Assembly (NCBI GenBank): GCA_029008035.1
Contig: JAQXIY010000027.1
Span: 1-33,490, forward strand
DNA: 33,490 nucleotides
Direction of reading: 5' to 3'
Source: Lachnospiraceae bacterium
Lineage (GTDB): Bacteria; Bacillota; Clostridia; Lachnospirales; Lachnospiraceae
In this document: positions 1 through 6,816 of the stretch, piece by piece
Position numbering within the stretch: position 1 is the first letter of the stretch
Layout: each line of letters opens with the position of its first letter
The notes under the pieces: model-generated
The model's database searches: none
What the model saw: only the letters and a program-made list of their open reading frames with translations
Told to the model about the DNA's origin: nothing
Position numbers and translations under genes: made by a program

Positions 1-2
1 AC

Positions 3-98
3 GAATACATAGATTATTATAATAACCGGAGAATTCAGGCCAAAACTAAATGGATGCCTCCTGTCAAGTACAGGGAAGCATCCGTGTGTTCAGTCTAA
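3..98 (+). CDS. IS3-family transposase, C-terminal end only (partial)
   Basis: The third frame of the plus strand is open from the window edge to a TAA at 96-98 and encodes 31 residues containing YIDYYNNRRIQAKTKW and then MPPVKYRE. This is the very end of the DDE integrase domain of IS3/IS150-type transposases, where a YNxxRI..K...PxxYR pattern is characteristic. The rest of the gene lies to the left of the window, so intactness cannot be judged. A terminal inverted repeat follows at 111-137. Family assignment rests on the C-terminal motif alone. Confidence 0.75.
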   Translation, partial: EYIDYYNNRRIQAKTKWMPPVKYREASVCSV

Positions 99-110
99 TT
101 CATAGATTAG

Positions 111-137
111 TGTGTCCAGGTTTATGGGTACATATCA
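111..137 (+). mobile_element. Probable right terminal inverted repeat of the IS3-family element
   Basis: Thirteen bases after the transposase stop the sequence reads TGTGTCCAGG, then TTTATGGGTACATATCA. Read inward from the end on the opposite strand it begins TGATATGTACCC, the TG...TGTACC style of IS3/IS150-group ends. The left end is outside the window, so neither the matching repeat nor a target duplication can be checked. Confidence 0.5.
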
Positions 138-156
138 TTAGGGACTGTCCCTAATG
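136..156. terminator. Perfect short palindrome at the IS edge, possible terminator
   Basis: CATTAGGGAC and GTCCCTAATG are exact inverted repeats around a single central T. On the plus strand the palindrome is followed by GGCTTTTTG, so it could end transcription leaving the transposase. On the minus strand, just after arsR, there is no T run behind it. Its first bases overlap the inferred end of the IS. Confidence 0.45.
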
Positions 157-166
157 GCTTTTTGTT

Positions 167-529
167 TCAATCTTCATGGTTCTGACTCCTGTCCGGCAAT
201 TCCGACGTTATACTAATGGCCTTTTTCAACATCTCTATTAACAATCCAAAACTCTCCATATCCGGATCAAAATAATAATAGTTTTTTGTTGCTTCCCGTC
301 TCATTTTCAGTATGCCTGCATCCTTTAAAATTTGTAAATGATGGGATACGGCCGGTCTGGATAAATACGTTCTATCTGTAATTTCATTTACACGAACTCC
401 GCTGCAATTGCCTATTTTCATCATTTCCAGAATCATATGTTGCCTGTTTTCATCACCTAGAGCAATCAGTATTTTCTGGCATTGTTCAAACTCCATTGCC
501 AGCTTATCTATATCCTCTTTTGTATGCAT
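167..529 (-). CDS. ArsR/SmtB-family winged-helix transcriptional regulator
   Basis: The 120-residue product has the size and layout of ArsR/SmtB dimeric repressors. N-terminal helices contain ALGDENRQHMILEMM. The helix-turn-helix spans roughly residues 45-75 with LSRPAVSHHLQILKDAGIL, and the beta-wing reads RREATKNYYYFDP. No ELCVCDL-type metal-binding cysteine box is present (only single cysteines at about 17 and 42), so a classical arsenic or cadmium sensor is unlikely. Its ATG shares one base with the TAA of the upstream nitroreductase gene, so the two are translationally coupled. It probably represses this two-gene operon through the palindrome at 1188-1203. Confidence 0.88.
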   Translation of the reverse strand: MHTKEDIDKLAMEFEQCQKILIALGDENRQHMILEMMKIGNCSGVRVNEITDRTYLSRPAVSHHLQILKDAGILKMRREATKNYYYFDPDMESFGLLIEMLKKAISITSELPDRSQNHED

Positions 530-1170
530 TAGTTCACCTCATGTCCTGTTACGGCTTCAAAATGATACTTTACAATTCCCAGATCAATCTTAGAATAAAA
601 GCCTCCAAGAGATTTTGCGGTTACATTTCCATTCTTCAACTCAAAAAGAAACTTCTGCTGATTCATAGCTGTTGGAGCAAGACTCACAGCTTCCATACCT
701 GCTTTGAACCACTCTATATCTTCATCTGCGCGACAAAGTTCCTCTATCGGTTTGCTCTTATGTGAAACCCCCTGTGTTTCACCATATCCCAAAGATATAA
801 TCATCAACAATTTCTGACCTTTTTTAATTTTGGCCTGTGATTTTCCATGTGTCATTGCTACCCAACAAGTATTAAGACCAAGTTCCTGGCATTTCAGTAC
901 AATTTTTTCTCCATAATATCCTGCTTTTTCTTCCTCACTTTTATTGCCAACAATAGCAATATAATTCTTTACATTTACAAATTTTCCATAATGAGCCATA
1001 AAAGAGTCAAAACACTTAGGTTCATTATAAAAAACCTGTATTTCTAGTTTACTCTCAGCATTGACCTCTTCTATATAAGAATTAATTTCATCTCTTTTGG
1101 ACTTCTCAATAGCCAGCTCCTTGTACTGACGAACACTATGTCGTTTTTTCATAATTTCAAAAATATCCAT
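529..1170 (-). CDS. Nitroreductase-family flavoprotein
   Basis: The 213-residue protein opens with MDIFEIMKKRHSVRQY, the Arg-x-Ser-x-Arg FMN-phosphate-binding signature of nitroreductases. Later it has LGLNTCWVAM in the middle and LAPTAMNQQKF near residue 167, matching the (A/S)PSxxNxQ element of the single-protein TM1586-like subfamily. Such enzymes use FMN and NAD(P)H to reduce quinones, nitro compounds or other electrophiles; the substrate cannot be read from sequence. A GCGAGGATATC ribosome site precedes the ATG. It is the first gene of an operon with an ArsR regulator, which suggests induction by a small molecule. Confidence 0.85.
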   Translation of the reverse strand: MDIFEIMKKRHSVRQYKELAIEKSKRDEINSYIEEVNAESKLEIQVFYNEPKCFDSFMAHYGKFVNVKNYIAIVGNKSEEEKAGYYGEKIVLKCQELGLNTCWVAMTHGKSQAKIKKGQKLLMIISLGYGETQGVSHKSKPIEELCRADEDIEWFKAGMEAVSLAPTAMNQQKFLFELKNGNVTAKSLGGFYSKIDLGIVKYHFEAVTGHEVN

Positions 1171-1187
1171 GTGATATCCTCGCTTTC

Positions 1188-1203
1188 GTTTAAAAGTTTA
1201 AAC
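1188..1203. promoter_or_regulatory. Putative ArsR operator
   Basis: GTTTAAA and TTTAAAC form a perfect 7-bp inverted repeat with a 2-bp spacer. It lies just downstream of the predicted -10 box and upstream of the nitroreductase ribosome site. That is where a repressor would block transcription, and the partner regulator is encoded in the same operon. Binding is inferred. Confidence 0.55.
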
Positions 1204-1207
1204 CAAA

Positions 1208-1236
1208 TATATCACATATTTATTCAAAAAATTCAA
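1208..1236 (-). promoter_or_regulatory. Sigma-A type promoter of the nitroreductase-arsR operon
   Basis: On the minus strand TTGAAT (1231-1236) is followed after 17 bases by GATATA (1208-1213). This is a reasonable match to -35 and -10 consensus, and it sits immediately before the palindromic operator and about 40 bases from the start codon. Confidence 0.5.
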
Positions 1237-1257
1237 TGGTAAAGAAATTTGAGACCA

Positions 1258-1500
1258 TTAAACTATAATACAACAAAAGCAGATAGCCTTTTTATAAGCT
1301 GTGTCTAAGCATCTTTCAAAAATTTCTGTATCCACCAAAGCAGACTTCCCAAGTTTAATCACTGCTCCTACTTCTCTTGCCCTTTTTATAAAGGTAGATT
1401 CACAAATACCATAGCGCGCGGGTCCCTCCTAGTACTTAATATACTTTCTTTTCTGTTCTGCATTCTTCGAACTTTCCTCCTTCTGTTTTTTCTTTATTAT
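1258..1500 (-). pseudogene. Decayed small mobile-element protein (DUF6462-like)
   Basis: One minus-strand frame ending with TAA at 1258-1260 encodes RYGICESTFIKRAREVGAV, then IKLGKSALVDTEIFERCLDT. This resembles small helix-turn-helix proteins abundant in clostridial conjugative elements (pattern KYIRYEEG..RYG..xxF..LAR..GA..K....LV....FE.YL). The upstream part of the same frame reads QKRKYIKY and is then broken by an in-frame TAG at 1429-1431, just before EGPARYG. The best ribosome site (AAGGAGGAAAG near 1480) leads to an ATG in a different frame. The tail AYKKAICFCCIIV replaces the usual C-terminus. This is a remnant, not a working gene. The DUF6462 name is from memory. Confidence 0.55.
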
Positions 1501-1572
1501 ATTTCCTGTACATATGATTTCATAGGTACTATTAATTCAACTAAATAGTCGAATCTATTTGACCATTTATGC

Positions 1573-1617
1573 AAAAAAACATCTGCTTATATAATGCAAA
1601 AATCATATAAACAGATG
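1573..1617 (-). terminator. Rho-independent terminator after the 70-aa gene
   Basis: On the minus strand CATCTGTTTATAT pairs with ATATAAGCAGATG (one G-T type mismatch, 12-base loop) and is followed directly by seven T residues. It starts about ten bases after the stop codon of the gene ending at 1627. Confidence 0.7.
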
Positions 1618-1626
1618 CTCAGGGAA

Positions 1627-1839
1627 CTACTGAACTTGAATTATTACTTCCCCTTTTACCAGCGCTTTAACTCTTTCATAAACGTATTGAGTTTGTGACT
1701 CAATATTATATTGATAAACAATCCTCTTCCCAATTGCTTCCCTTTCGACTTCATTTTTCGACAATAAGAATTCAACTTCATAATCACGATTATTCATTTC
1801 ACTAATACCAATATGTAACTCATTATTAACAGCAAACAT
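1627..1839 (-). CDS. Small protein of unknown function, 70 aa
   Basis: An ATG preceded by AAGGGAGGGGGA opens a 70-residue frame rich in Glu, Val and Tyr. It has no membrane segment, cysteine motif or low-complexity tract: it starts MFAVNNELHIGISEMNN and ends VKALVKGEVIIQVQ. The strong ribosome site and the terminator directly behind it support a real gene. I do not recognise the family. It lies just downstream of a broken metallophosphatase fragment, so it could be a leftover of a larger gene. Confidence 0.55.
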   Translation of the reverse strand: MFAVNNELHIGISEMNNRDYEVEFLLSKNEVEREAIGKRIVYQYNIESQTQYVYERVKALVKGEVIIQVQ

Positions 1840-1873
1840 TCCCCCTCCCTTATTAAATCCATATCATTTAAAT

Positions 1874-1969
1874 CTAATGAAGTATGTCATTATCATTAAA
1901 CTTAATTTTTTCCAACGCCCTCATAAATGCATTATAATGGCCGTATATATCCGAAATAACAAAATGCAT
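1874..1969 (-). pseudogene. Metallophosphatase (Ser/Thr phosphatase-like) N-terminal fragment
   Basis: After a good ribosome site (GAGGGAGG) an ATG opens only 31 codons: MHFVISDIYGHYNAFMRALE, then KIKFNDNDILH and TAG. This matches the first strand and helix of calcineurin-like phosphoesterases, which normally start M.YV.SDIHG.Y..F...L..I.F...D.LY.LGD. The metal-ligand His of the DxHG motif is Tyr here (one base change), and the frame stops exactly where LYxLGDxxDRG should follow. It is therefore an inactive truncated remnant. Nothing recognisable as the remaining ~200 residues follows. Confidence 0.6.
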
Positions 1970-2074
1970 TGCGACACCTCCCTCTATGTAAAATTAACCA
2001 GTCAAAATAATCCACATATTCCTTTTACAGCCAATAGTGAAAACATACCATATATGAACGAACTAATTATCATC

Positions 2075-2938
2075 TTACCCAAAATCATACCCATTCTTTT
2101 TGGCAAAAGATTTGAGAAACTCCTTTTGAGAAACGGTTAGATCCATTTCCATATATGTAAAAACCGTTATGATTCTATTTTGATCGCACCAGATTATAAA
2201 TGATTTTTCTATATCATCATTATGCCAAGCAAGAATCGGATACTGATTTTCATAATCGTCATCAAGTTCTGGCTCAAAACATTTATACAAGCAACATCGC
2301 ATTATTGATGAAATCAGATATATATTCTCTATACTAGGTAAGTATTTCATTTTGTAATTTTCAAAACAATATGTATCTATTTTTTTAAAATAGATTTTAT
2401 AATTCTTCTTTAACACATTATTCAACTGTATCGTTTTCTTCATTCCCTCTGTAATAAAATATACTTTTTCCTTCAATTCCAACAGATCCAAATCGTTTTC
2501 TACAACTATTTCACCTTCATCTAACAACAGTAAATCACTAAATCTATTAAGTCCATCAAATACCATCACTGAATCTTTATATAGGCGGTAATCTTCTTCA
2601 AAATTCAAGGAGTTAAAGTATTTCAATTGTTTTTTTATCAGATTGTCCGAATACTTTTCTGAATACTCTAAAATGAAGAGATAACTCCAAAATGATAATT
2701 CTTTAATTTCTTTTTGGCCTAAATCAAGCACGTCAAGAGCTTTTTTAAAGTCTGCTATTCTCTTTGAATCCAAAAAATAAGCAGCGTAAACCTTTTCATT
2801 CAACGTCACGAGGACATCTAATGGAATTTCTAACTTCTGTGCTAATTCTTCATCAGTGGTATTCTTCATATCAAAGTCTTCCTTAATAATTTGATATTTT
2901 TCAACCAATTGAACAATATTATCTAATTTTCTTTCCAT
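2075..2938 (-). CDS. Uncharacterised 287-aa protein of the VirD4-like cassette
   Basis: I do not recognise the family. The protein is acidic, rich in Lys, Asp, Leu and Tyr, and predicted soluble with no signal or membrane segment. Residues 24-50 (TDEELAQKLEIPLDVLVTLN) look like a helix-turn-helix-style or sigma-region-like start. The middle is long alpha-helical sequence. The C-terminus contains YPILAWHNDD and TVSQKEFLKSFAKKNGYDF. The ATG follows GGGAGAATGTT and lies ten bases behind the stop of the metallopeptidase-like gene, so it is the last gene of the cassette operon. Low GC matches its neighbours. Confidence 0.7.
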   Translation of the reverse strand: MERKLDNIVQLVEKYQIIKEDFDMKNTTDEELAQKLEIPLDVLVTLNEKVYAAYFLDSKRIADFKKALDVLDLGQKEIKELSFWSYLFILEYSEKYSDNLIKKQLKYFNSLNFEEDYRLYKDSVMVFDGLNRFSDLLLLDEGEIVVENDLDLLELKEKVYFITEGMKKTIQLNNVLKKNYKIYFKKIDTYCFENYKMKYLPSIENIYLISSIMRCCLYKCFEPELDDDYENQYPILAWHNDDIEKSFIIWCDQNRIITVFTYMEMDLTVSQKEFLKSFAKKNGYDFG

Positions 2939-2948
2939 AACATTCTCC

Positions 2949-3596
2949 CTACTTACTATATATGTAACCGTTTATTCTACTCATATATTCCTCAACCGCT
3001 TCACGACTGTATCGATAAGCGTCTATTTCAGATTCTTGTTTTAGGTACATTGTGTGATTTTCTTCTGGACTAATATATCGCCCCTGATATTCATCTATAT
3101 ATGCTCGTGTATCGTAAAAAGCATATAACGCTCGATCAGCTGGACTAAGTTTTATATATAACTCACACATTCTAACTTGGTACGAATGCCTAACTTCATG
3201 GAGTAGGGACTTTAATATCTGTTGATTATCATCTAAATAATACCTATTGAGATAAATTGTTCTCCTCTTTTTATTATAGTATCCCCCTTTGTTTTGAGGT
3301 AAGTCATCTATAATTAAACTAACATTAGATAAACCTAGATAGTTTTCTTCAATACATAAAATTGTATTGAGAATCTTAATTTTATTAGATTCACTTTGAG
3401 CCATCCAAATAGTTGAATCGCCTATCGGGAAAATCACATCAATCTGATTATCAACTGTAAATTCCTCATATTTATTATTATAAAAGCAATAAGGTAAGTT
3501 TAAATATAAACGGTCCACCCCCATTCCCGCACAAAGTAACAAGAGAACCATAACTGAACTATATACTCTCCACAATTTTTTATTTCTTATCTTCAT
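2949..3596 (-). CDS. Membrane-anchored HExxH metallopeptidase-like protein
   Basis: The chosen start (ATG at 3594-3596) gives 215 residues and overlaps the end of the ATPase gene by 17 bases; longer frames to 3614 or 3671 are possible but run further into that gene. Residues 1-10 are basic (MKIRNKKLWR), followed by a hydrophobic segment at 11-28, i.e. a signal anchor placing the rest outside the membrane. SLLHEVRHSYQ at 130-140 is an HExxH zinc motif (H133, E134, H137). EIDAYRYS at 190-197 supplies a likely third ligand, Glu190, in the E-x-DAY arrangement of gluzincin-type peptidases. The rest is unfamiliar. In this cassette it could process the small peptides or the cell wall; the substrate is unknown. 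Confidence 0.72.
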   Translation of the reverse strand: MKIRNKKLWRVYSSVMVLLLLCAGMGVDRLYLNLPYCFYNNKYEEFTVDNQIDVIFPIGDSTIWMAQSESNKIKILNTILCIEENYLGLSNVSLIIDDLPQNKGGYYNKKRRTIYLNRYYLDDNQQILKSLLHEVRHSYQVRMCELYIKLSPADRALYAFYDTRAYIDEYQGRYISPEENHTMYLKQESEIDAYRYSREAVEEYMSRINGYIYSK

Positions 3597-5208
3597 TGGA
3601 ATTACTACCTTCATCAGTACACTCCATTTCTTGTTCAAGTTTCTCATTTTCGGCGTCAATTTTCTCGACAATTTCTGAAATCTTTAGTTCTCTTTCTTGG
3701 GCCTCTTCAATCTTTATAGCTTTCGAAAAGCTAAACAATTCCGGAATATCAGATGTTACTGAACCTAGCACTTGTTCAATGTGTTTTTTTCTTTCTACCT
3801 CAACCATTTCCTTTATGTCAATATTATTATCTCTAGAAATGATTTTTCTTTTAAATAAAACATACTCTTCTGATAGATTCAGTCCATAAATCTTCTCATA
3901 TTGAGAAACGCAAAACAGATGACTTTTAAATGGTCTACATCTTTCTAATAGAAAAATTGCATCACCCTTCTTCATATCAAATTGCAGTTGAGATGGTGAG
4001 ATACAGTATTCTTCCCTTCCAGTTACATCATTTATTTTTGTTCCAATTCGCTTTGCGAAAAGTTCATTCATGGTATATTCTGGTGAATAAAGGTATATCC
4101 ATGTATTGCAGCATCCTAAGATTGTTTTTGCTTCAGTTCCATATGTTGTTTCTAGTTGATTAAAATTTTGGATACAGAGGTAAAATCTAATATTACGTCC
4201 ACGGGAAACAGATATTTTATTGCTCATATTACTTATATGTAAGGATGAGAATTCCTCGAGTATATAATTGACTCTTCTATCTAATAAGCCACCTCTCTCC
4301 TCAGCACATTCTGTTAATTCATCATAGAGAGAATCGACTATGGAAGCAATAATAGGCTTGTATACATTGTTTTCATCTTTATTGACAATAAATACACAGG
4401 TTGGTTCTTTTTGTAAATCCAGGACCTTAAAATCACTATGTGATAACATATCGTTTATTTCAACATTTGAAATATATTTAATAAGCCCAGTAGAAAAAAC
4501 TGAACAAACACTTTGCAGAGTATCCGAAGGACTAGATAATATTGGATTTAAAATATTCTTTATGATATCATCTATTTCCTCATGTTGATTAATATATTCT
4601 TTAAGAACCAAACTTCCTCCAACTTTTTCCATTCCTTGTGAAAAAATTTGATACACACTTAAGATGGATACATCTTTCAAATTATCGTACATCATAAAAC
4701 AACACAGAGTTAGTCCAACAAATAAACTAATACTTGTTCGATCCCAATATGGATCATCTGAGCTTTTAATATCCTCGAATATACTCTCTCCTAATGAGAA
4801 CAATTCATTAACAACCCGAGAATCTCTATTAGAATATAGTTTCTTTGCATATCCCAACAAATCATAGCAATGACCATATAGTGGATTCCGAAAATTGATA
4901 CAAAAAACTTTATACCCTTTTCTCTCTAAATAATTTGCCGTAGTGTCTATAACCTCAGATTTTGTAACATTTACAACCATTGATTCCTTTGCATTACAAC
5001 AAGTTAAAATGGTTGGAATAATAACACTCTGAGTTTTTCCGCTGCCTGGTGAACCTGCCAACAACACGTTCGAGTCAGTATGAAGAATATAACACGAGCG
5101 TGAGTCTGTCAAAACAGGAACACCACCACCTTCTGAAACTTCTTCAAAATTTACTTTCGAACAATACTTCATTATATCTTCTGGTTCAGCAAAATATCCC
5201 TCCTTCAT
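3580..5208 (-). CDS. VirD4/TraG-like ATPase without membrane segments
   Basis: The frame is open to 5283, but GGGAGGAAATTGTAAA before the ATG at 5206-5208 favours that start. It also leaves a clean 19-base gap to the upstream gene and gives 542 aa. Walker A is AGSPGSGKT (51-59). The following VVNVTKSEVIDTTANYLERK and NFRNPLYGHCYDLL parallel the type IV coupling protein core. YILEEF (315-320) takes the place of Walker B, with Glu for the usual Asp. RFYLCIQNFNQLETTYG (341-357) and LGCCNTWIYLYSP correspond to the conserved motif after it and the TraM-recognition region. The usual two N-terminal membrane helices are absent. The C-terminus is charged, Glu-rich coiled-coil-like. Known relatives pump DNA or protein substrates into secretion channels; a relaxase and VirB4 are not present here. 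Confidence 0.82.
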   Translation of the reverse strand: MKEGYFAEPEDIMKYCSKVNFEEVSEGGGVPVLTDSRSCYILHTDSNVLLAGSPGSGKTQSVIIPTILTCCNAKESMVVNVTKSEVIDTTANYLERKGYKVFCINFRNPLYGHCYDLLGYAKKLYSNRDSRVVNELFSLGESIFEDIKSSDDPYWDRTSISLFVGLTLCCFMMYDNLKDVSILSVYQIFSQGMEKVGGSLVLKEYINQHEEIDDIIKNILNPILSSPSDTLQSVCSVFSTGLIKYISNVEINDMLSHSDFKVLDLQKEPTCVFIVNKDENNVYKPIIASIVDSLYDELTECAEERGGLLDRRVNYILEEFSSLHISNMSNKISVSRGRNIRFYLCIQNFNQLETTYGTEAKTILGCCNTWIYLYSPEYTMNELFAKRIGTKINDVTGREEYCISPSQLQFDMKKGDAIFLLERCRPFKSHLFCVSQYEKIYGLNLSEEYVLFKRKIISRDNNIDIKEMVEVERKKHIEQVLGSVTSDIPELFSFSKAIKIEEAQERELKISEIVEKIDAENEKLEQEMECTDEGSNSNEDKK

Positions 5209-5227
5209 TTTACAATTTCCTCCCAAA

Positions 5228-5908
5228 TCAAATTCTAAAACCAATTTCCTTTTGATTATTTTGAAGTCCGAGCCATTCTTCAACCTTCTCTAAATTGAGA
5301 CTATCATCTGACAAAAGAAACGGATATATTCTGGAAAAGTATTCCTCAAAGTCTTGAAAATTTAATAATAAAAACCTTGCTTCCAAACTGTTCCTTAATG
5401 AGTCATCAATTTTAAATGGCAATCTTTCAAGAAAACTATCAAAATACATATTATGGGTATTTTTTATAACAACCGCATTTGTCTGTTCTAAAACAAATCT
5501 CTCAGACTTGTTTGAATAATTACAAAAAATAAACACAACGGATGATTTTAATCTCTTCACTTCTTTTATAATTTCTGTCATTTTTCTATTATCAATAGGC
5601 TGATTTTCCTTCTCACTTAAATCCAGGAGGTATACACCATAAGGCCTATTCTGAAAAGGAATGTCAAATCTTGCTAAATCTAACTGTAAAGCAACAATAT
5701 TTGTATATTCTTGTTGATATTCAAAAACTTTGAACGCGCTCTCCTGGAACCGAGGAAACTTTTTGTTTTGAACCAGAAGTTCATATACGTATTTCCCAAA
5801 ATCAACCGACTCTTCTTTTGATTTCACGAAAAAAACTGGGATGTCACTAATTTTCACTAATTTATTGCTCAACATTTTCTTTAACTGTTTTTTTTCATAC
5901 ACATCCAT
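5228..5908 (-). CDS. Uncharacterised 226-aa protein upstream of the VirD4-like ATPase
   Basis: I do not recognise this family. The product is soluble and has no signal peptide. YGVYLLDLSEKENQP (about residues 90-104) followed by RLKSSVVFIFCNYSNKS has the look of alternating beta strands and helices in a nucleotide-binding fold, but no Walker A is present. The C-terminal third is helical and aromatic (FLLLNFQDFEEYFSRIYPFLL). The ATG follows ACGGAGGACAAAAAT, a strong site. It is 19 bases before the ATPase gene and 19 behind the membrane-protein gene, so these are co-transcribed and probably act together. Confidence 0.7.
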   Translation of the reverse strand: MDVYEKKQLKKMLSNKLVKISDIPVFFVKSKEESVDFGKYVYELLVQNKKFPRFQESAFKVFEYQQEYTNIVALQLDLARFDIPFQNRPYGVYLLDLSEKENQPIDNRKMTEIIKEVKRLKSSVVFIFCNYSNKSERFVLEQTNAVVIKNTHNMYFDSFLERLPFKIDDSLRNSLEARFLLLNFQDFEEYFSRIYPFLLSDDSLNLEKVEEWLGLQNNQKEIGFRI

Positions 5909-5927
5909 ATTTTTGTCCTCCGTGTCT

Positions 5928-6494
5928 TTATTTTAATTTGATTTCCAAAGGAATAACCAAAGAATATGTATAAAAGTCTACTTTTTTCTCTTTTACCACC
6001 TGGTACTTTGTAATATCTTTCCCATCAGATTTTTTTTCACCTGTAGGGACATAATCATAATCTGTTGCGATCTTTACTGTGGTGATTGCACCTGTGTTTT
6101 CAAACATTTGACTTAATACCCTATTTTTATCAGTGTTAGAACACTGTTTGAACTGTTCATAACAGTTGTGAGGATCATTAACATCTGGAACCTTTAATCC
6201 AGAACATTTCATAAGAATACCTAAATTGGTAAATTCACATTCTTCTGAAAACTGCTCCATCTGATCAATGACAAATGAAAAGTCATACATCTCAATATCA
6301 AAGTCTTCATTCCCACTGACTGCCGCAATAACAACATCTTGATTCAATCCTACAGATGAAACTGTAAGCACCTGGCTCCATTCCTTATTTATTTGTTTTT
6401 CTTCCTCATTAATTTGGGTCATATATAAACAACCAAGCACGAATGCTACTACTGACACTACACAAACCACCATAACAAAAAATTTATTTTTCAT
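5928..6494 (-). CDS. Membrane-anchored or lipoprotein-like protein, 188 aa, unknown
   Basis: The N-terminus is MKNKFFVMVVCVVSVVAFVLGCLYM: a short basic start, a hydrophobic stretch at 5-24, and VLGC at 19-22, which fits a permissive lipobox. The protein is therefore either a lipoprotein attached through Cys22 or a single-pass anchored protein, with about 165 residues outside. The exterior contains four cysteines (FSEECEF, LMKCSGL, HNCYEQ and FKQCSN), possibly disulphide-forming. It ends in beta-like sequence (FYTYSLVIPLEIKLK). AAAGGAGGAAAGAAAA precedes the ATG. The family is not recognised. It is the first full-sized gene of the cassette and would be a surface partner of the ATPase. Confidence 0.7.
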   Translation of the reverse strand: MKNKFFVMVVCVVSVVAFVLGCLYMTQINEEEKQINKEWSQVLTVSSVGLNQDVVIAAVSGNEDFDIEMYDFSFVIDQMEQFSEECEFTNLGILMKCSGLKVPDVNDPHNCYEQFKQCSNTDKNRVLSQMFENTGAITTVKIATDYDYVPTGEKKSDGKDITKYQVVKEKKVDFYTYSLVIPLEIKLK

Positions 6495-6524
6495 TTTTCT
6501 TTCCTCCTTTACTACTTCCTGTGA

Positions 6525-6550
6525 CCAAGCAACTATATATAGTTGCTTGG
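6525..6550. repeat. Perfect 26-bp palindrome between the tiny genes and the cassette
   Basis: CCAAGCAACTATA is followed with no spacer by its exact complement TATAGTTGCTTGG. It lies 46 bases after the 23-codon gene and 30 bases before the 188-aa gene. No T run follows on the minus strand, so it is not a classical terminator. It could be an operator for a dimeric repressor, or an RNA hairpin that tunes expression of the larger downstream genes relative to the small upstream ones. Confidence 0.75.
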
Positions 6551-6596
6551 TTTCGACTAGTTGTAATCTAGCTCTCTTCAGACAGGTTAATTCTAT

Positions 6597-6668
6597 TTAT
6601 CCAATCCAAGGATCTGGATGTGTCCTAGGAATTGGATTATATATTTCAGCATATATAATACCTTTCAT
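6597..6668 (-). CDS. Tiny peptide, 23 aa, proline-rich
   Basis: GAGGAGGTGATTATT is an excellent ribosome site in front of an ATG that opens 23 codons: MKGIIYAEIYNPIPR, then THPDPWIG and TAA. The peptide is half hydrophobic and half Pro-rich. It shares the Asp-Pro-Trp tripeptide with the 41-aa acidic peptide encoded upstream. Nothing like it is known to me. The ribosome site is the main support. It could be a signal, a substrate of the cassette or a leader peptide. Confidence 0.55.
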   Translation of the reverse strand: MKGIIYAEIYNPIPRTHPDPWIG

Positions 6669-6697
6669 AATAATCACCTCCTCACATCTTCTTGTTT

Positions 6698-6796
6698 TTA
6701 GTTACTGCTGCAGTCTGGGCAATAAATCCCAGTATCATTTGCAATTGCATCTCCTCCACAGTCTGGGCAATCAACTTCTACGCCTTCGTATCCCAT
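6698..6796 (-). CDS. Miniature zinc-ribbon protein, 32 aa
   Basis: AAAGGAGGTATGCGCT precedes an ATG that opens 32 codons. The product contains two Cys-Pro-Asp-Cys knuckles: VDCPDCGGDAIANDTG, then IYCPDCSSN at the C-terminus. Two CxxC pairs spaced about 13 residues apart are the minimum for a four-cysteine zinc ribbon. The protein consists of almost nothing else and is acidic. It is the third of four tiny genes in a row. A role as an RNA, DNA or protein-binding adaptor is possible, but none is known. Confidence 0.68.
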   Translation of the reverse strand: MGYEGVEVDCPDCGGDAIANDTGIYCPDCSSN

Positions 6797-6816
6797 AGCG
6801 CATACCTCCTTTCTCT

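Noticed and set aside
1877-2140. Plus-strand frame of 87 codons in the gap between the 70-aa and 287-aa genes
   Set aside because: No ribosome site or recognisable motif, and its end runs into the 287-aa gene. The minus strand here holds the metallophosphatase fragment.
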